From NCBI GenBank assembly GCA_036852015.1, contig JAANDG010000227.1, forward strand, positions 148,463-212,462: a stretch of DNA of 64,000 bases, written 5' to 3'. This stretch comes from Pelodera strongyloides (taxonomy: Eukaryota > Nematoda > Chromadorea > Rhabditida > Rhabditidae). This document shows, piece after piece, positions 12,590 through 35,386 of this stretch; within the stretch, counting starts at the first letter, position 1; every line of letters starts with the position of its first letter. The translations under genes were made by a program, and so were the position numbers. The notes beneath the pieces were generated by a model. The model was not told the DNA's origin, searched no databases, and saw nothing but the letters and a program-made list of their open reading frames with translations.

Positions 12590-13590
12590 ATTGCTATGAA
12601 TGTCGATGTCCTATCCTGAACAGTCTGTTGCCTGAGAACTGCTGTTTTTTAAGAAACATTGGGTTTAAAATCGTTAACCAAGGACATTATGTAATTGCTT
12701 ACGTCGAAATTTATGCTAAAAAATAATTAAGGAAAACAAAGCCTCAAACTCAAAAACAAGGGAAACATCACTGAAGCTGGACAGATCCTGTGAAATTGTG
12801 TGGAGACACCACGAAGCTAAAAATTGGTTCGCAGACTACTGTTATGAAACAATACTCGGATTTCGCAGTGCCTGTGCCAGTATCGGAAGACTGGGGACAC
12901 CCAACCTCCAGAGGCCGAACCTCCCAAATGCACTTTCTACTGCCAAAAGGCAAGGGGACACCATTTTCCGTTGAGGAGGTTTGATTGCGGGATTCGCAAC
13001 CTTCGCTTGTCGGCTGGGATTGGTCCAGCAATTACACTAACTGTGTAATCCCCGGTGGGAATCTACAGCCGTGGCCCAGTACCTAGTCTAAAGTGGGTGG
13101 TCCGAGTGCCACCCACCAACTAGGCGCCTCCCTTCGGCATTTACATCTGTGACGAATATGTGCTAGGCCGCAAATCGCGCAATCAAACCGCCTCAACCGA
13201 AAATGGTCTCCTCTTGACTTTTGGAAGCAGAAAGTACATCTGGGAGGTTCAGCCCCTGGACGTTGGGTGTCCCCACTCTTCCGATACTGACGCTGGCATT
13301 GAGAAGTCCGAGGAATTGTTCCAGAACCGCAGCCTGCGAGCCGATTTCTAGCTCCGTGCTATCCCCGAATACAACTTCACATGATCTGTTAGATCCAGCG
13401 ATGTTCTTTTTGTTTTTGAAGTTGGGGCGTTGTTCCCATTAATTCTTTTCTTCATAAATTTCGGTCGGGTGTGCACAATTACATGATACCCTTGGAATAC
13501 ACAATCATAAAACTCATGCATATTGAGTGTTCAAACTGAGAAACACTCAGGCAACGGATCAACCAGAATAGAAATTCAATTAAGGAAAAA
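12590..13590. mobile_element. Large imperfect inverted repeat (old fold-back element)
   Basis: Sequence from about 12,600 to 13,030 recurs in reverse complement from about 13,160 to 13,570 around a spacer of about 130 bases. Matching landmarks include GTTGCCTGAG, CGAAATTTATG and TCAAAAACAA outward to inward. The two arms even give similar conceptual peptides (both contain GSRK-IWEV and SSTENG/ASTENG), because they are copies of one sequence. No transposase frame is present. Identity of very roughly 70-80% suggests an old insertion. Confidence 0.5.
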
Positions 13591-14157
13591 TCAGACGGTG
13601 CAAGATTTTTTATCTTAATTATATTGTATCACTTTCGTCCTCTAGTGGAGAAAAAGAGAGAAACCAAGCTTTCATTACCATTCCTAGCCATTATCTCTCA
13701 TCTCTATCCTTGCTTAACCTCGTCTCACGCCTGTCTCGTCCTCAAACCCTCAACATCCTCTCTCATCGGTTTGGGGTACCCCAAACTAAGGGGTACACCG
13801 AACCAAATGCCCAGTCTCATCATCCTCTCTATGCTTAGGTAATTCTATCAATTCTATGTATAATCATAGTTGCAAATACCATACCATAACCCAAATGCTT
13901 CCCGAATTTTCCATGATTGAACATTGAATTAACCTGCGTGGAGTAAATCAATGTTATTTGGGGCAAATAGTGTCTCCTTAGCTCCCCTAAGCGGGGAGCT
14001 GTCTGTGGTTTGGGATACCGAAACTGGTCAGAGAAGCTAAGTGAGCAAAGGATAAGCTATGTGCTTTGAGGCGTAACTAGGCGCCAGGGGAGCTAACGTG
14101 ACATTATATGTGGTTTGGTTTGATGTACCGTAAAGTTCAGAAAAGCTATTAAAGTTG

Positions 14158-14171
14158 GGGGGGGGGGGGGG
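14158..14171. repeat. Poly-G run
   Basis: A run of about 14 G in intergenic DNA. Simple-sequence repeat with no evident function. Confidence 0.5.
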
Positions 14172-16376
14172 AGGCAAAGTGGGCGGGACGGGGCCTCGAA
14201 ATTATTTAGCTTTCGCCCCTTTGAACATATGAAAATTGTGATAAACGACTACGGGAATTCCACTGCTCACATAATATTTTTTATTTATTCATTTATTAAA
14301 TACACCAAGAGGTGTGCATCCGAGGATGCACTGCTTAAGTTTTCACCATTCTGATCTTACAATGAGACTGTATTGTCAGTGCGGCGTTCTGACAATTGAC
14401 ATGTCAATTCCTTAGCCTTTAGCATTAGCAGCAACTACGAATCCATCGTCTGGGGCCGTATGTAAGTATAAGGAAAGGCTGCCCCTTTATGGGAGAATTT
14501 GTACCACAATCTTTCTCTCACCTCCCACTGGTAGGCATGGAGCATGCTCCAAGCTTTCGTGCAAAGGCCACTGATAGTACTGACCTACTGATAAAATAGA
14601 AACGCAAACGACTGTTAGCTCATGCTCAGCCTATCAATGTGAAATCTTTCCAAATGCGAAAAAATAGCTAGGCCTACTGGCCTAAGCTTCCCACAAAATC
14701 AAACCGGTACCGGCTGTTAAAATTTTGACTGTTAATCTTTAGCCAATATCAATGCAACAGTATGAATACCAATGTATAGTAGGTAAATCCTCCTGCGCAA
14801 TGTTGTTGGCAAGAAATAGAAAAATATAATGAATTAGGGTCATTTTGGCTCGAAGAAATGTCGAAAAAATAATTTTTGAGGCCCTCGAATTAAGACACTA
14901 AGACACACGCCACGGTGCCACACACACACTCTATTTTGTTTCCCATCCACCTACAGATTCAACCCTATAAATACACCGCTCGAATATAATGTCATTAACC
15001 ACTCCGATAACAGATCCGCGTTCCCTACACTGCTAGGCATCAAAGCAATTGCAAAGAAAATGAATAAATACTTACAGTCAATTCTATCCTCCATCCTTGG
15101 ACGGACAATTTGTGGAGCTGAAGAACAAGTGGCGATGAGAAGTTGTCCTTCCATAGGCTGCGTGCCGCTCAATGGGTAAAAAGCTATAGGGTTCACTGAA
15201 GAATAAACAAATCGGGGAACGAGACGAGCAAAAGAAAAGAAACATTGTCATGTAAAACATGGGAAAAGTGCACAGTGTGATGCCTTATTTGCTAGTGAGA
15301 GCGCGCTGTATTCTAACCACACGATAAAAATTAGACACAAGAAGATAATATGTCAGCAAAGAACAAGCTAAAAGTTCGAAACTTTCAAAAACCACAAAAA
15401 AGTGAAAAAGACGAAGACCGCCCACGACCCCACATTCACTCATTGAATTCTTATAACAATTTGAAATGGCTCGCACCAATCAGCGACGAGCAATATTTTA
15501 AATTTCCTTCCACTACGGTAGCCCGCTACGGAATAAACAATGCGGCAACTTCGCAACGATATTCAATAGGAGGTGATTTTTCGTGGATATAAAACTCTTA
15601 TTTTTAAACAATATGAGTATGTTGGGTTTTTAGTTAAAAAAAATTAGCAGATAATTGCACTACTATATTATTTTCACATTGGATATCGAAAGTTAGAATT
15701 TTTAAAACAGATATATCAGAGAAACTGAAAATAAACAGTGTTCAGGCTCCTGAAAATAGTTTAGATTAGAATATAAACTTCTGTTTAGGAATGGTGAGAT
15801 GCGTGTGAGCAGGGTTTCTACTGGGCGTACAACTACCAGCGTCCTAGATTATTGTGAAAATGGTGCCCCTGAAATTCCCCAAAGGGCTGCCATCGCTCAT
15901 GGCTCATGGTAACTATTTCAGTAGTGTAATTATTCACAAAAATAATACTGGGAGACCGTCAAGTATATTGTGCAGTAATTAACGTCAAGATGCTTCTTTC
16001 AGAACCATAACTCTTCCCGACCTTTTTTCCCGACTCGAAAAAGAAATTCCCTATACACAAAGGGCACTTCACTAAAAATAACTGATTCCAGCAGTATTTT
16101 CTTCGTGTCAACAAGCAGAAAACTCATGATTCATTAGTAACCATAGTGGAAACATTTACTATACTTTTTTCAGAATACCTTGCAAAACTACGTGCATGAT
16201 TGGTCAGAGATATTCACTACACACTTGGTTCTACAGTAACTTTCTGATACACAATGCAACAAGTCACCGCATTGCAGGTGAAGAATAAGCAGTTACAGCA
16301 ATTATTAGACCAGACGTCGATATAAACTGCTTGACGACAAGAATAAAAATCTCACATAGGTCGAATAATGATTCTC

Positions 16377-16700
16377 GATCAATTAACCGGATCAATATCG
16401 AGTACTCTTCTAGTCCAAGTACACCACAGGAGTATGAGCTCGATGCGGGGATAAGTGGGAATAAGCAGTTTTATGGAATATGTAATTTGTAGCTTTGTTG
16501 GATAACGTGCTTGCGCGAATTGGCGACCTTATAAAGTATTAATTTTTCAATGAAATCCAAAGCACATTGTAGAGTTCTGACCACTGCAAGGCATTTTCTT
16601 TCCTTTTAAATCAAATTGTCGTAATATTTTTCCTGTGCTCGACAGTAGTCCGTTACTGAATGCATATGTTCCACTTCCACTACATAAAAATTTATCACAC
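16377..16700 (+). pseudogene. Decayed duplicate of the transporter's 3' exon region
   Basis: Bases 16383-16445 closely match 8394-8455, part of the penultimate exon of the SLC6 gene. In the exon's frame it would read TGSISSTLLVQVHHRSMSSM against [20 protein letters not shown] in the gene. Flanking intron sequence also matches in patches: GGATAACG...CTTG.GC after the exon, CTTTCCTTTT-AA-CAAA, and CCACTACATAAAAA. The match therefore covers genomic DNA, not a spliced copy. No intact frame with splice sites follows, so this is a segmental duplicate in decay. An open segment at 15787-15906 (peptide begins NGEMRVSRVS) could be another exon of the same relic but is too diverged to be sure. Confidence 0.5.
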
Positions 16701-17344
16701 ATGTGATTACTTAAATTCAAAGATTCATTTTTTTGCGTGTACCTGGCCCTGGCCCGACTCGGAAAGTCTAAAAACCGCATGTTACTAAAAATAAATATCA
16801 TAACTGCATTCACTTTTCCCGGCAACTCTATGTCTTATGCTTCTCAGGTCGCAGGTAAAATGCCGTTGCCTAGCAACGCCGTGTTGAGTCCACGCTGCAG
16901 AACGTGCGCGTATTTTGCTAACATTTACATAATTTTATTTTTATAAGAATAGATTGTCTATTTCTTTATCTATGTTATGTGTCTATGATAACACTGCAGA
17001 TTTAATGCATATGTATGCAAAAGAGCTACTCTTTGTCAGTGCATTTTAAAAACTTTTCTTTCGTTTTCCAAGCAAGTTTACTGTGCCCTCTAGTCTCTCA
17101 CTTATTGGACTCCACTTGAAGTTATCTTTTTATTGCTTGAATAAACGTTTTGTTGTAGCGGCACACCATAGATGAAGACTATTCAGCGGGGGTTGTGACA
17201 TCATGTCAGCAATATCAGCGACTTATACAGCTAGTCTCATATGTTATAGTTACGCTATTGCGGTAACGCAGGCAATAGTGATATGCTAAATGTCTATCGA
17301 AACCTAAGGATACACGTTTTAGCTCACTTCCTAACACTTTTCGA

Positions 17345-21564
<4,220 letters not shown>

Positions 21565-21645
21565 GAGCAATCTCTAGCAACCACATTGGTCAATGAATTG
21601 TATTGCGTTGCCGATTTCCTTATTGTGATATGATACTCTGTCAAA

Positions 21646-21651
21646 AATAAA
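21646..21651 (+). terminator. Polyadenylation signal of bbs-4
   Basis: AATAAA lies 82 bases after the bbs-4 stop codon, the canonical hexamer at a plausible distance for a short nematode-type 3' UTR. Confidence 0.5.
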
Positions 21652-24435
21652 AGTTGTGAGTATAGTTTCCTGCAAACATTTTCTTATGCATTCTTCAAAT
21701 ATAATTATCGCAATACAGTACCACACTAGCAGTTTATTGTCACAGGATTTATGTACATAGGGTAGAAAGGAATTCCTAAAAAAAAAAGCCGCATTTGGAG
21801 CGTTCTGGTAGCCGAGTCTGGTGCCAACGACTCCGGATGAACTGTATTCAATACCGTACACTTTCGAGCGCGTTTCTGCGTTGCGTGTGGGAATTTTTCG
21901 ATCGGATCTTGTGCATGCACGTATGCGAGATCATCGATTCGTCATCGTTTTTCCTCTTTCTTCACCTTTTCTTTGTCCAAAGTTTACTTTCTTATATTCA
22001 TTAGTTGGCTTCAATTCTGGCGATTGTCCTCTTCTATTCTTGTGCGCTCAGCAGTTTGTTCATAGGGAAAGTTTGAACTGAACCATAAATTTACCTCACG
22101 AAATGTCTTTTGGTTTGTTTAACAGTTCTTGTCGTAGAGTCCAAGCACGGTGGAGGTTAGATTACGGGATTCGGGGATTCTTTGCTGTGATCTGATGTGA
22201 AGGTCAAGTGGTGAAGACCTTACACCTCTTCCTTTTTACTTTATACTTTTTAATTTCAAAAACAACTGCTACTGTTCTCACTTAATTCTCACATCTCAAC
22301 TCTGTCTTCTTACACGCACTCAGGTGTGTGCATGTCGTGTCTGTCTTTTCTTACCCCTATTTCCCAATTTGTTTCTGGTAAGCGCATCAGAAGTTGAATC
22401 AAATTACCGAGCATACATACTAGCCTTACTGCCTTACCTCCCACACAGTTTGACGTTTACTGTTTACCTGTTTACTATCCTTCACGCTGATTCTCATATT
22501 CTCCCTCGTTTTGTTGTTGATCGACTATGTGCGTTATCTTTATCTTATCAAAACCTGTCCATCTGTCTCGCACGCCTTTCAATCATTTTTGATAGTTTCG
22601 CTTGTCTCTATTTCTCTTTTTCTCTCGTTAACTATGCATTCGCTAATGTTATCAGTATGTCTCTTTTTCGTGTGTACACTTTCTGAACCTGAACTGGACT
22701 GGACCGAAATTCTGAAGTTTTCTGCCATAATATTCGCTCGTTCGACCTGGCTCTATGTTTTCATTAGAACTAGAACAGATCGATTGAGTGTACACTTGTC
22801 GCTTGTTTGCAAATTTGTTGTGAAGGTGAAGATCAAGTGAAAATATTGATTTCGTGTATTTTTGAAACACGATCCAATTTTGCAAACATGTTGGCATTGG
22901 CATAATAATGAAACCATCCAAATACCTCTTCTCTTCCTTATTTTATGTAGTTTGACGCTTTTTTATGTGTTGTCACGACACATTGTATTGTGTAAGTAAA
23001 TGTTATTGTATAAGTAAATGATTTCTTGGGAGATGCGTTGCATTTCGTCCACGTATTGATTGTTACACAATTTCTAATAGATGCGTTCAGTCGGTTTCCT
23101 ATACTTACTCACACATTCTTGTTTGTGGTGCATTTTGTTTCCCATTTTACTCATTTCCCCTCCTTTTTGCATGAAATGCCCTGACCCTTTCAGTGCGAAC
23201 AAGAACAATTCGATTAATTTCATTGTCTGCGTTCTGCCGTTGTTTGACCTGTTTCTAGTGTTCAGAGTCAAATATTGTTTGTATAGCAGCGATGAATTGA
23301 GAACTGAGAACTGAGTAGAAGGCTAGAACTAGAAGAAGAAAGAAAAGCGAAAGTTGCTAGTTGCTAGCAATTTTAACTGAACTATGTTTGTCTGTGTTCA
23401 GGGCAGTTGGGAAACTTTTCCGTTCTCTCTCTATCTCTATCTTTATTAGTTTTTTCTAAATTATTTGGATATTTATGTGAAGGTGTGAAGCTTTAAATTC
23501 TGCAGCGTAAATGTAGTACAGTGAATCGAAGGTGTGTCACGTACATCGAAACTCAGGTATCATAACCCTAAGGTTACGTTAGCTCAAAGAAGAAATTATA
23601 TCTTTGGTGACTCATCTTCTGACCTTCTTATCTATGACGTCATTTGTGGTTTGTCCATTTGTGCTATGTCAGCCTCTAACCAATAGCTCGAATGCAGCTG
23701 TCTGAGTTCATTGTTCATATTTGTTTGATCGATTTAGATTTACTTACGTTAGAATATAGAACTATGTAGAACGTCAGTTATTATAAATCGCAACGTTGTT
23801 GTTGCTTTTTCTTTTTCTGGTCGATTTAGTATTATTTACACATTACACTCTCTTTAGGATTAGGATAGACGCATACTTTTAAATGACTGATCCCAGCCCG
23901 TTTTCATTTGTTCATCAATGTTTATTTTGCTTTTTTGACCCTCCTCTGATTGGAAAACTGCCTGCGGCATGGCCTTGTGAAGTGCCCAAAGGGCCATCTA
24001 TGCCCCTGCCCAACTGTCTATTGATCAGCAAGAAGGGCCCAGGCGGGCAGCAGCCTGGACGGGCCAGTGGCCCATGTCTATCTTACAACCTCCGTCTCAG
24101 CTCAGCGCCCCCTAATTTTGTTTGGAAAATTTAGAATCACTGATGTTTTTGACTCCGCTAGCTTGTCCCTTTGTGTATAGTAATTAGGCCAGAAGTTGTA
24201 TTGTATTCGTATGTTCTGGAATTCGAATTGATTGCTGTCGTGACCCGATTCTGTCCTTCCTTCCTTACTTTATTTTATATTTTATAATCATTCGGATTTT
24301 AGAAGCGATTCGCGTTTGTACTTGTGGAACCTCGTGAAACTTGTCTTGAGATAGAAATTACAGTATCCTGTATTGAATAACCTAATTGCCTTCTAATTAT
24401 CATTATCCACCTTTTCCTTGCAGATGTGCTAACCA
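21652..24435. other. Intergenic region before tmem-184
   Basis: About 2.8 kb with no defensible coding exon. It is pyrimidine-rich in places (22,250-22,700) and has many short frames of low-complexity composition. The ATG of tmem-184 lies 12 bases after a TTGCAG acceptor at 24,417-24,422, so this stretch probably contains its promoter and either an untranslated first exon or a trans-splice site. Confidence 0.5.
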
Positions 24436-31362
<6,927 letters not shown>

Positions 31363-31812
31363 AATGTACACCCTACTGTCCTTGGTTTGTGTTGTTCTTC
31401 CTTCCATATTGTGGATGTTTGAACCCCGTTTTCATTATTTTTCTCCCTTTGGCGTGTGAACTTGAGATTGATCGTAAGTATAAGCATGAGTGTCTTAGCA
31501 TGTAACGAGAGCAAGAATTTGTTGTGTTTTATGAGTACCTATATTTCTATGCTTTGTATTTTTTTTTCTTTGGTTTGAGGTTTGACTTTAGAGCAATTGT
31601 TAGCTGCATGAAAAGTGTAAGACGAGTTCTTAGGGTGCAAATCGACATGGGTGATATGTGGCTATTTCTTGATTTAGAGCATGACTATCCATATTGGTAG
31701 AATTCATTACATCGTGAACACTGCACAAGCAAGGTTTTGGGAAAAGAAAATCCTACAGGGATATGTCTATTATAAATGTCCTGCAAAAAGGTGTTTATTT
31801 ATTATTATTTAG

Positions 31813-31983
31813 GGAGCGGGACCGTCGACGAGCAGTGCTAGCCAGCAGGAGCCCTCTGGACAGAGGTTGGCCTCTTCTGGGCAACCTCCTATCAACTACT
31901 CTTCTATGGCCCATACTGGGGCCCATGGAGTGAGCACGCCCACTTCCCCGGGAGTCCCCACTGGGAACTTGCTTGATGCTTAA
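31813..31983 (+). CDS. tmem-184: Alternative terminal exon of tmem-184
   Basis: An open stretch after the acceptor TATTTAG, encoding 56 residues beginning GAGPSTSSASQQEP and ending GNLLDA before TAA at 31981-31983. It is in phase 0, exactly as needed to follow the exon ending at 30208, giving a 399-aa protein with a different Ser/Pro/Gly-rich C-terminus. The exon 31216-31362 is also phase 0 and ends in its own stop, so the two are mutually exclusive last exons. Inferred from frame and splice sites only. Confidence 0.5.
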   Translation, partial: GAGPSTSSASQQEPSGQRLASSGQPPINYSSMAHTGAHGVSTPTSPGVPTGNLLDA

Positions 31984-34018
31984 AAGTGCTTAACTTAAAG
32001 CGGTATTGCACGTGGTCTGTGAAGCGTATGATGTACAATGGAAATGGTTCGTGTAGTGCCACAATTAGCACCCAATATATGTGAAATTATCTAGATACGT
32101 TTCACAAACCAGGTGTTAATCGCTTTTAGAACCCCCGGGAACTCAGCAAAATCAGATATGTATGGAGTACTAAACCTAGTATAGTAGGGCTGATGCAAAA
32201 CCACTGATGGATTTTAGAAGCTTTGTTTTTTGAAATTTTTGCATTTGTTAGAACGTAGACGTAGAACGTGAAGAAGTCAAACTGATCAATTGTTTGGTTC
32301 TGTGAACCTATCAGTGGTACTAACAGTAGCACAAGATTATATCATTATATGTATGTTCTGAATTTCGAAATTTCCAACTTTTTCTGTAACTCCAAAAAAA
32401 TGAATTTGTTGTGGGGGGATTTTGGAGTGTTCTATCAACTTTTATTTTAGTTGTAATATCGAGTCTTCTATCATTTTCTAGCATGCAACCTTATTTTCTT
32501 CACCTTGTTTAGTAGTTACTGCACTAATTTATTGGATCGCAATCGTGCCCTGTTATTTGTAACGAATATAATCCTTGTGATTTTCTTCCTGATTGTACTA
32601 CATTGAGAAAACGTTTGAAGAGATGCTGGTCGTTCTCTCATAAGATTTGCAATATAAACTGACAACTGGGATTTTTTTAAATTTGTATGACCACCATGGA
32701 ATGTGCTATCAATGTTATTCTTACTGTAGAATGGTGTGCTTGTTCTATTGCACCATTTTGAGTTGGTACCTTTAGCTGGAACTCTGATGCGCTTTCTAAG
32801 TAGAAAGATGCATTGTAGATTGGTGTTGAAGAGTTTTAGTGGGCGAATGTTCCTTTCTAACTTTCCTAACTCGTAGTGTGACTTTTTTTTACCTGAAAAC
32901 GCATTTTACATATCTTCTGTGTTACTGTAGTAGCTCTCTGTGAACAATATCAGAGCCCTATGCTTTCTTTAATTATGTTAAATCAAATAATTATCAAGCA
33001 ATTGTTTGCGCCTGTCTGTATGGAGAAGCTTGTCATCTTAATGTTATTATCTGTTTATTTCTACCGGTGTCTGTCGTTTCCTTAGAACACGTACTGTATC
33101 TTTATGTGGTTATTGATTTGGATTTGCGTTTATTTATTGATTAAAGCAAACCGATCGATAATTGCAGTCTCGATTCGCAATTCGTTCTTTTCCTAGACCT
33201 GCCTAATTTGTATTTGCATAATCAAATAAGAGTGTATGTGACAATTTGTTATTTTATTCTGCCCACACCAATATCGATTGCGAACCCAGTTTCTGTAGAT
33301 CAATAAATTGTTTTCTGTCCAATATTTGTAGTATTGTTGCTTGGTATTTGGGAGTGTGTTGTATGTACAACGAAGGAAATTTGGAAATTCACAAAAGAGG
33401 AGTATACTAATCTGAATGTAATCTTGCAATCTGCATGGTGATTACACGAGATCCGGCGTGTGGGATTTCTGTAGTTTCATTAGGAGTGGCGGTCCGACAC
33501 TGACCGAAAATTAGCACAGGTATGGTCAGTTGCAGTGATTACGATTCACAAGACGCCTATTCATGGAAATACGTATGGATTGGAAGGACGATATGTCGCC
33601 CAGTGCTACCATCTTGCAAACATGCCACGGCGTCGGGAATAAAGTTAAGGCGCTCCCCTTGCCTAGCCTTAGGACGGACCTTTCGCTCTGTATTATCTTC
33701 TGTGCCGTCTTCTACCGTCTACTTCACTCTATGGGACACATCGGCTAAGAGACACCGCCTTGGATTGGAGCTAAAAATGAAGATCCCCGACTTCGAGAGC
33801 AAACGGGACCCTGGATTCTACATGCTTAAGTCTATGTGTGATGATTGTATGTCTGAATAAAGTGGTATTCACATACATACGAATTAACGCATAAAGCTGC
33901 AATTGGTGGAATAGGACCAGGAGCCATCTCCATAATTGTCTCTATTTTCTTTTTGATGTTCTAGTGTATTAGTAAAAATAATAAGTTGGCCCCTCATGAC
34001 TCCACCCAAGCCTCACTG

Positions 34019-34569
34019 AGAGCCGATGAGTTGCTCGCCGCACCATTTCGGGAAACAAAATGCGCGCCGCAAAGGAATGGGAAACAAAATGCGTGCGGAA
34101 TAGAAATGGCGCGCAAAGTGTTTCCCGAAAAGGTGCGGAAACGGTGCGGAAATGGTGCGGCGCGCAACTTGCGCCCCGCACCATTTCCGCACCTTTTCGG
34201 CAACGTTTTTGAAAGCGCTCGGAGGATCTGCCGTAAATGCAGTTGTTGTACTAATATTTTTCCGCAAGCACAGGTCTCACATGTGTTGTGTAGCCGAGTG
34301 GTCTAAGGCGCTGTTCAGAGAAAGTATCTAACAAGAGTGTAGGGTTCGAATCCAACACGCTGCTTTCTTTTTGCAGTTGCTACTTTTCCCGCACCGTTTC
34401 CGCACCTTTTCGGCAACGGTTTGGGGGTGTTTCCCGCAACAGTTTGGGGGTGTTTCCCGCACCAAAACGGCAACCAGAGACGGTGAAAAAACTTTTGCGG
34501 CGCGCATCAAATTCTTTTGCGGGAAACACCCCCAAACTGTTGCCGCGCGCAACTCTTGAGTTTCGTTGA
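34019..34569. mobile_element. GC-rich fold-back repeat, copy 1 (interrupted)
   Basis: A block of TGCGGAAA / TTTCCGCA and GCGCGCCGCA motifs arranged as palindromes, e.g. GGTGCGGAAACGGTGCGGAA facing CCGCACCATTTCCGCACC. It starts near CACTGAGAGCCGATGA and ends near AACTCTTGAGTTTCGTTG. A related copy with the same ends lies at 50,333-50,652. This copy is split in the middle by about 150 bases containing a tRNA-like sequence. GC content is far above the surroundings. Confidence 0.5.
34272..34358 (+). pseudogene. tRNA-like sequence (Leu/Ser type) within repeat
   Basis: A clear A-box (TAGCCGAGTGGTCTAAGGCG) and B-box (GGGTTCGAATCC) are separated as in a class II tRNA with a variable arm. The 5' GTGTTG and 3' CAACAC can form an acceptor stem. 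The T-stem has a mismatch and the anticodon arm is short of pairs (TGTT/AACA around a 14-base loop), so no anticodon can be called. It is either a decayed tRNA gene or the promoter part of a tRNA-derived SINE. It lies inside the GC-rich repeat. Confidence 0.5.
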
Positions 34570-34575
34570 AAGGGA

Positions 34576-34947
34576 CAGGCCCATCAAAGTAAACCTATAT
34601 TTACGATACGTTCATAATGATTATAAAGCAATTTTATTACAATATATACAAACCAAATTTCACCTTCATTCACCCTGGGAAACTTTTTTCCGATGCACTC
34701 AACGCATATGTATACCGTAAAACGGAAATTTCCAAGCTGCCTATGCAAATTTATCGTAAAATTAGACTGCGATCAAAATTTGCGTATACGGCTTTGAAAT
34801 CTGCAGCTTTATGGTATACATATGAGTTGAGCGCATCGGAAAAAAGTGTCCCAGGGTGAATGAAGGTTGGTTTGTATATATTGTAATAAAAATGCTTTGT
34901 AAACAGCATGAACATCTCGTAAACATAGGTTTAATTTGACGGGCCTA
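34576..34947. mobile_element. 372-base hairpin element
   Basis: The left arm (AGGCCCATCAAAGTAAACCT onward) is mirrored at the right end (AGGTTTAATTTGACGGGCCT). Internal landmarks pair in order: TTCACCCTGG with CCAGGGTGAA, and CATATGTATACC with GGTATACATATG. The arms are about 150 bases with scattered mismatches. No coding capacity. Typical non-autonomous palindromic element. Confidence 0.5.
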
Positions 34948-35386
34948 TCTTAATTAATTACTTGACTTAATTTGATCGCAAACGAAAAAAATACCCCGAA
35001 AATGTCCTATTCATTTTTCAGTTTCAGCGCATTGCGATCGACGGAGAAATCTAAACAGAAGCAAAACTACCGTACTCGTTGTATTTTCACACTGCACAAC
35101 TTACCGTAATCAGACACAAATTTCGTGATTATTTCGTATTTTTTTCTCTCATTCGATCCATATCCATCCATCCGCTCGCGTCGATTCAGATCATATATTT
35201 GATTATTTTTTATTGGTAATTCAGTTCTGTTTCTATCCTATAATATGCTCATTACCTTTGGCAGCTTGTATCTCAGCTTTGTTGAGTTGCCCCGCAACGT
35301 CTATTTTAGTTCTCCTCACGTTTTTTTTCATTGCAGACGGCTCTGTATTCTGCCGGTGTTGGTTTATCTCTCAATGTGTGCTGACC

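Larger units (their letters stand above)
8905..17344. other. Gene-poor intergenic region
   Basis: More than 8 kb without a gene I can defend. It holds the fold-back elements at 9066-9784 and about 12590-13590, a poly-G run at 14158-14171, and a decayed fragment of the transporter gene at 16377-16700. Open frames at 11153-11590, 15350-15592 and 14951-15196 (-) are short and match nothing I recognise. Elsewhere I see only AT-rich sequence. Confidence 0.5.
31984..35386. other. Intergenic region between tmem-184 and mett-10
   Basis: 3.4 kb. The first about 2 kb is AT-rich with no coding signal and presumably contains the 3' UTR of tmem-184. A short frame at 33522-33860 matches nothing I recognise. 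From 34.0 to 34.95 kb the sequence is repetitive: a GC-rich fold-back family, a tRNA-like stretch, and a long hairpin. Confidence 0.5.

Noticed and set aside
14951..15196. Minus-strand exon-like segment (peptide begins NPIAFYPLSGTQPMEG) with TTCTTCAG acceptor and GTAAGT donor
   Set aside because: Good splice sites but no partner exon found on either side and no family recognised. Kept only as a possible orphan exon.
15350..15592. 80-aa open frame beginning MSAKNKLKVRNFQKPQKSEK
   Set aside because: Lysine-rich start looks protein-like, but there is no homology that I recognise and no promoter or polyadenylation context.
33522..33860. 112-aa frame upstream of mett-10
   Set aside because: No family match, no splice sites, and alternative frames of similar length overlap it.
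34272..34358. Functional tRNA gene
   Set aside because: A and B boxes are good but the T-stem has a mismatch and the anticodon arm cannot form a normal 5-base-pair stem with a 7-base loop.
33986..34559. Several overlapping frames rich in Arg, Ala, Cys
   Set aside because: Frames on both strands result from the GC-rich palindromic repeat. The same peptides appear at the second copy near 50.3-50.6 kb.
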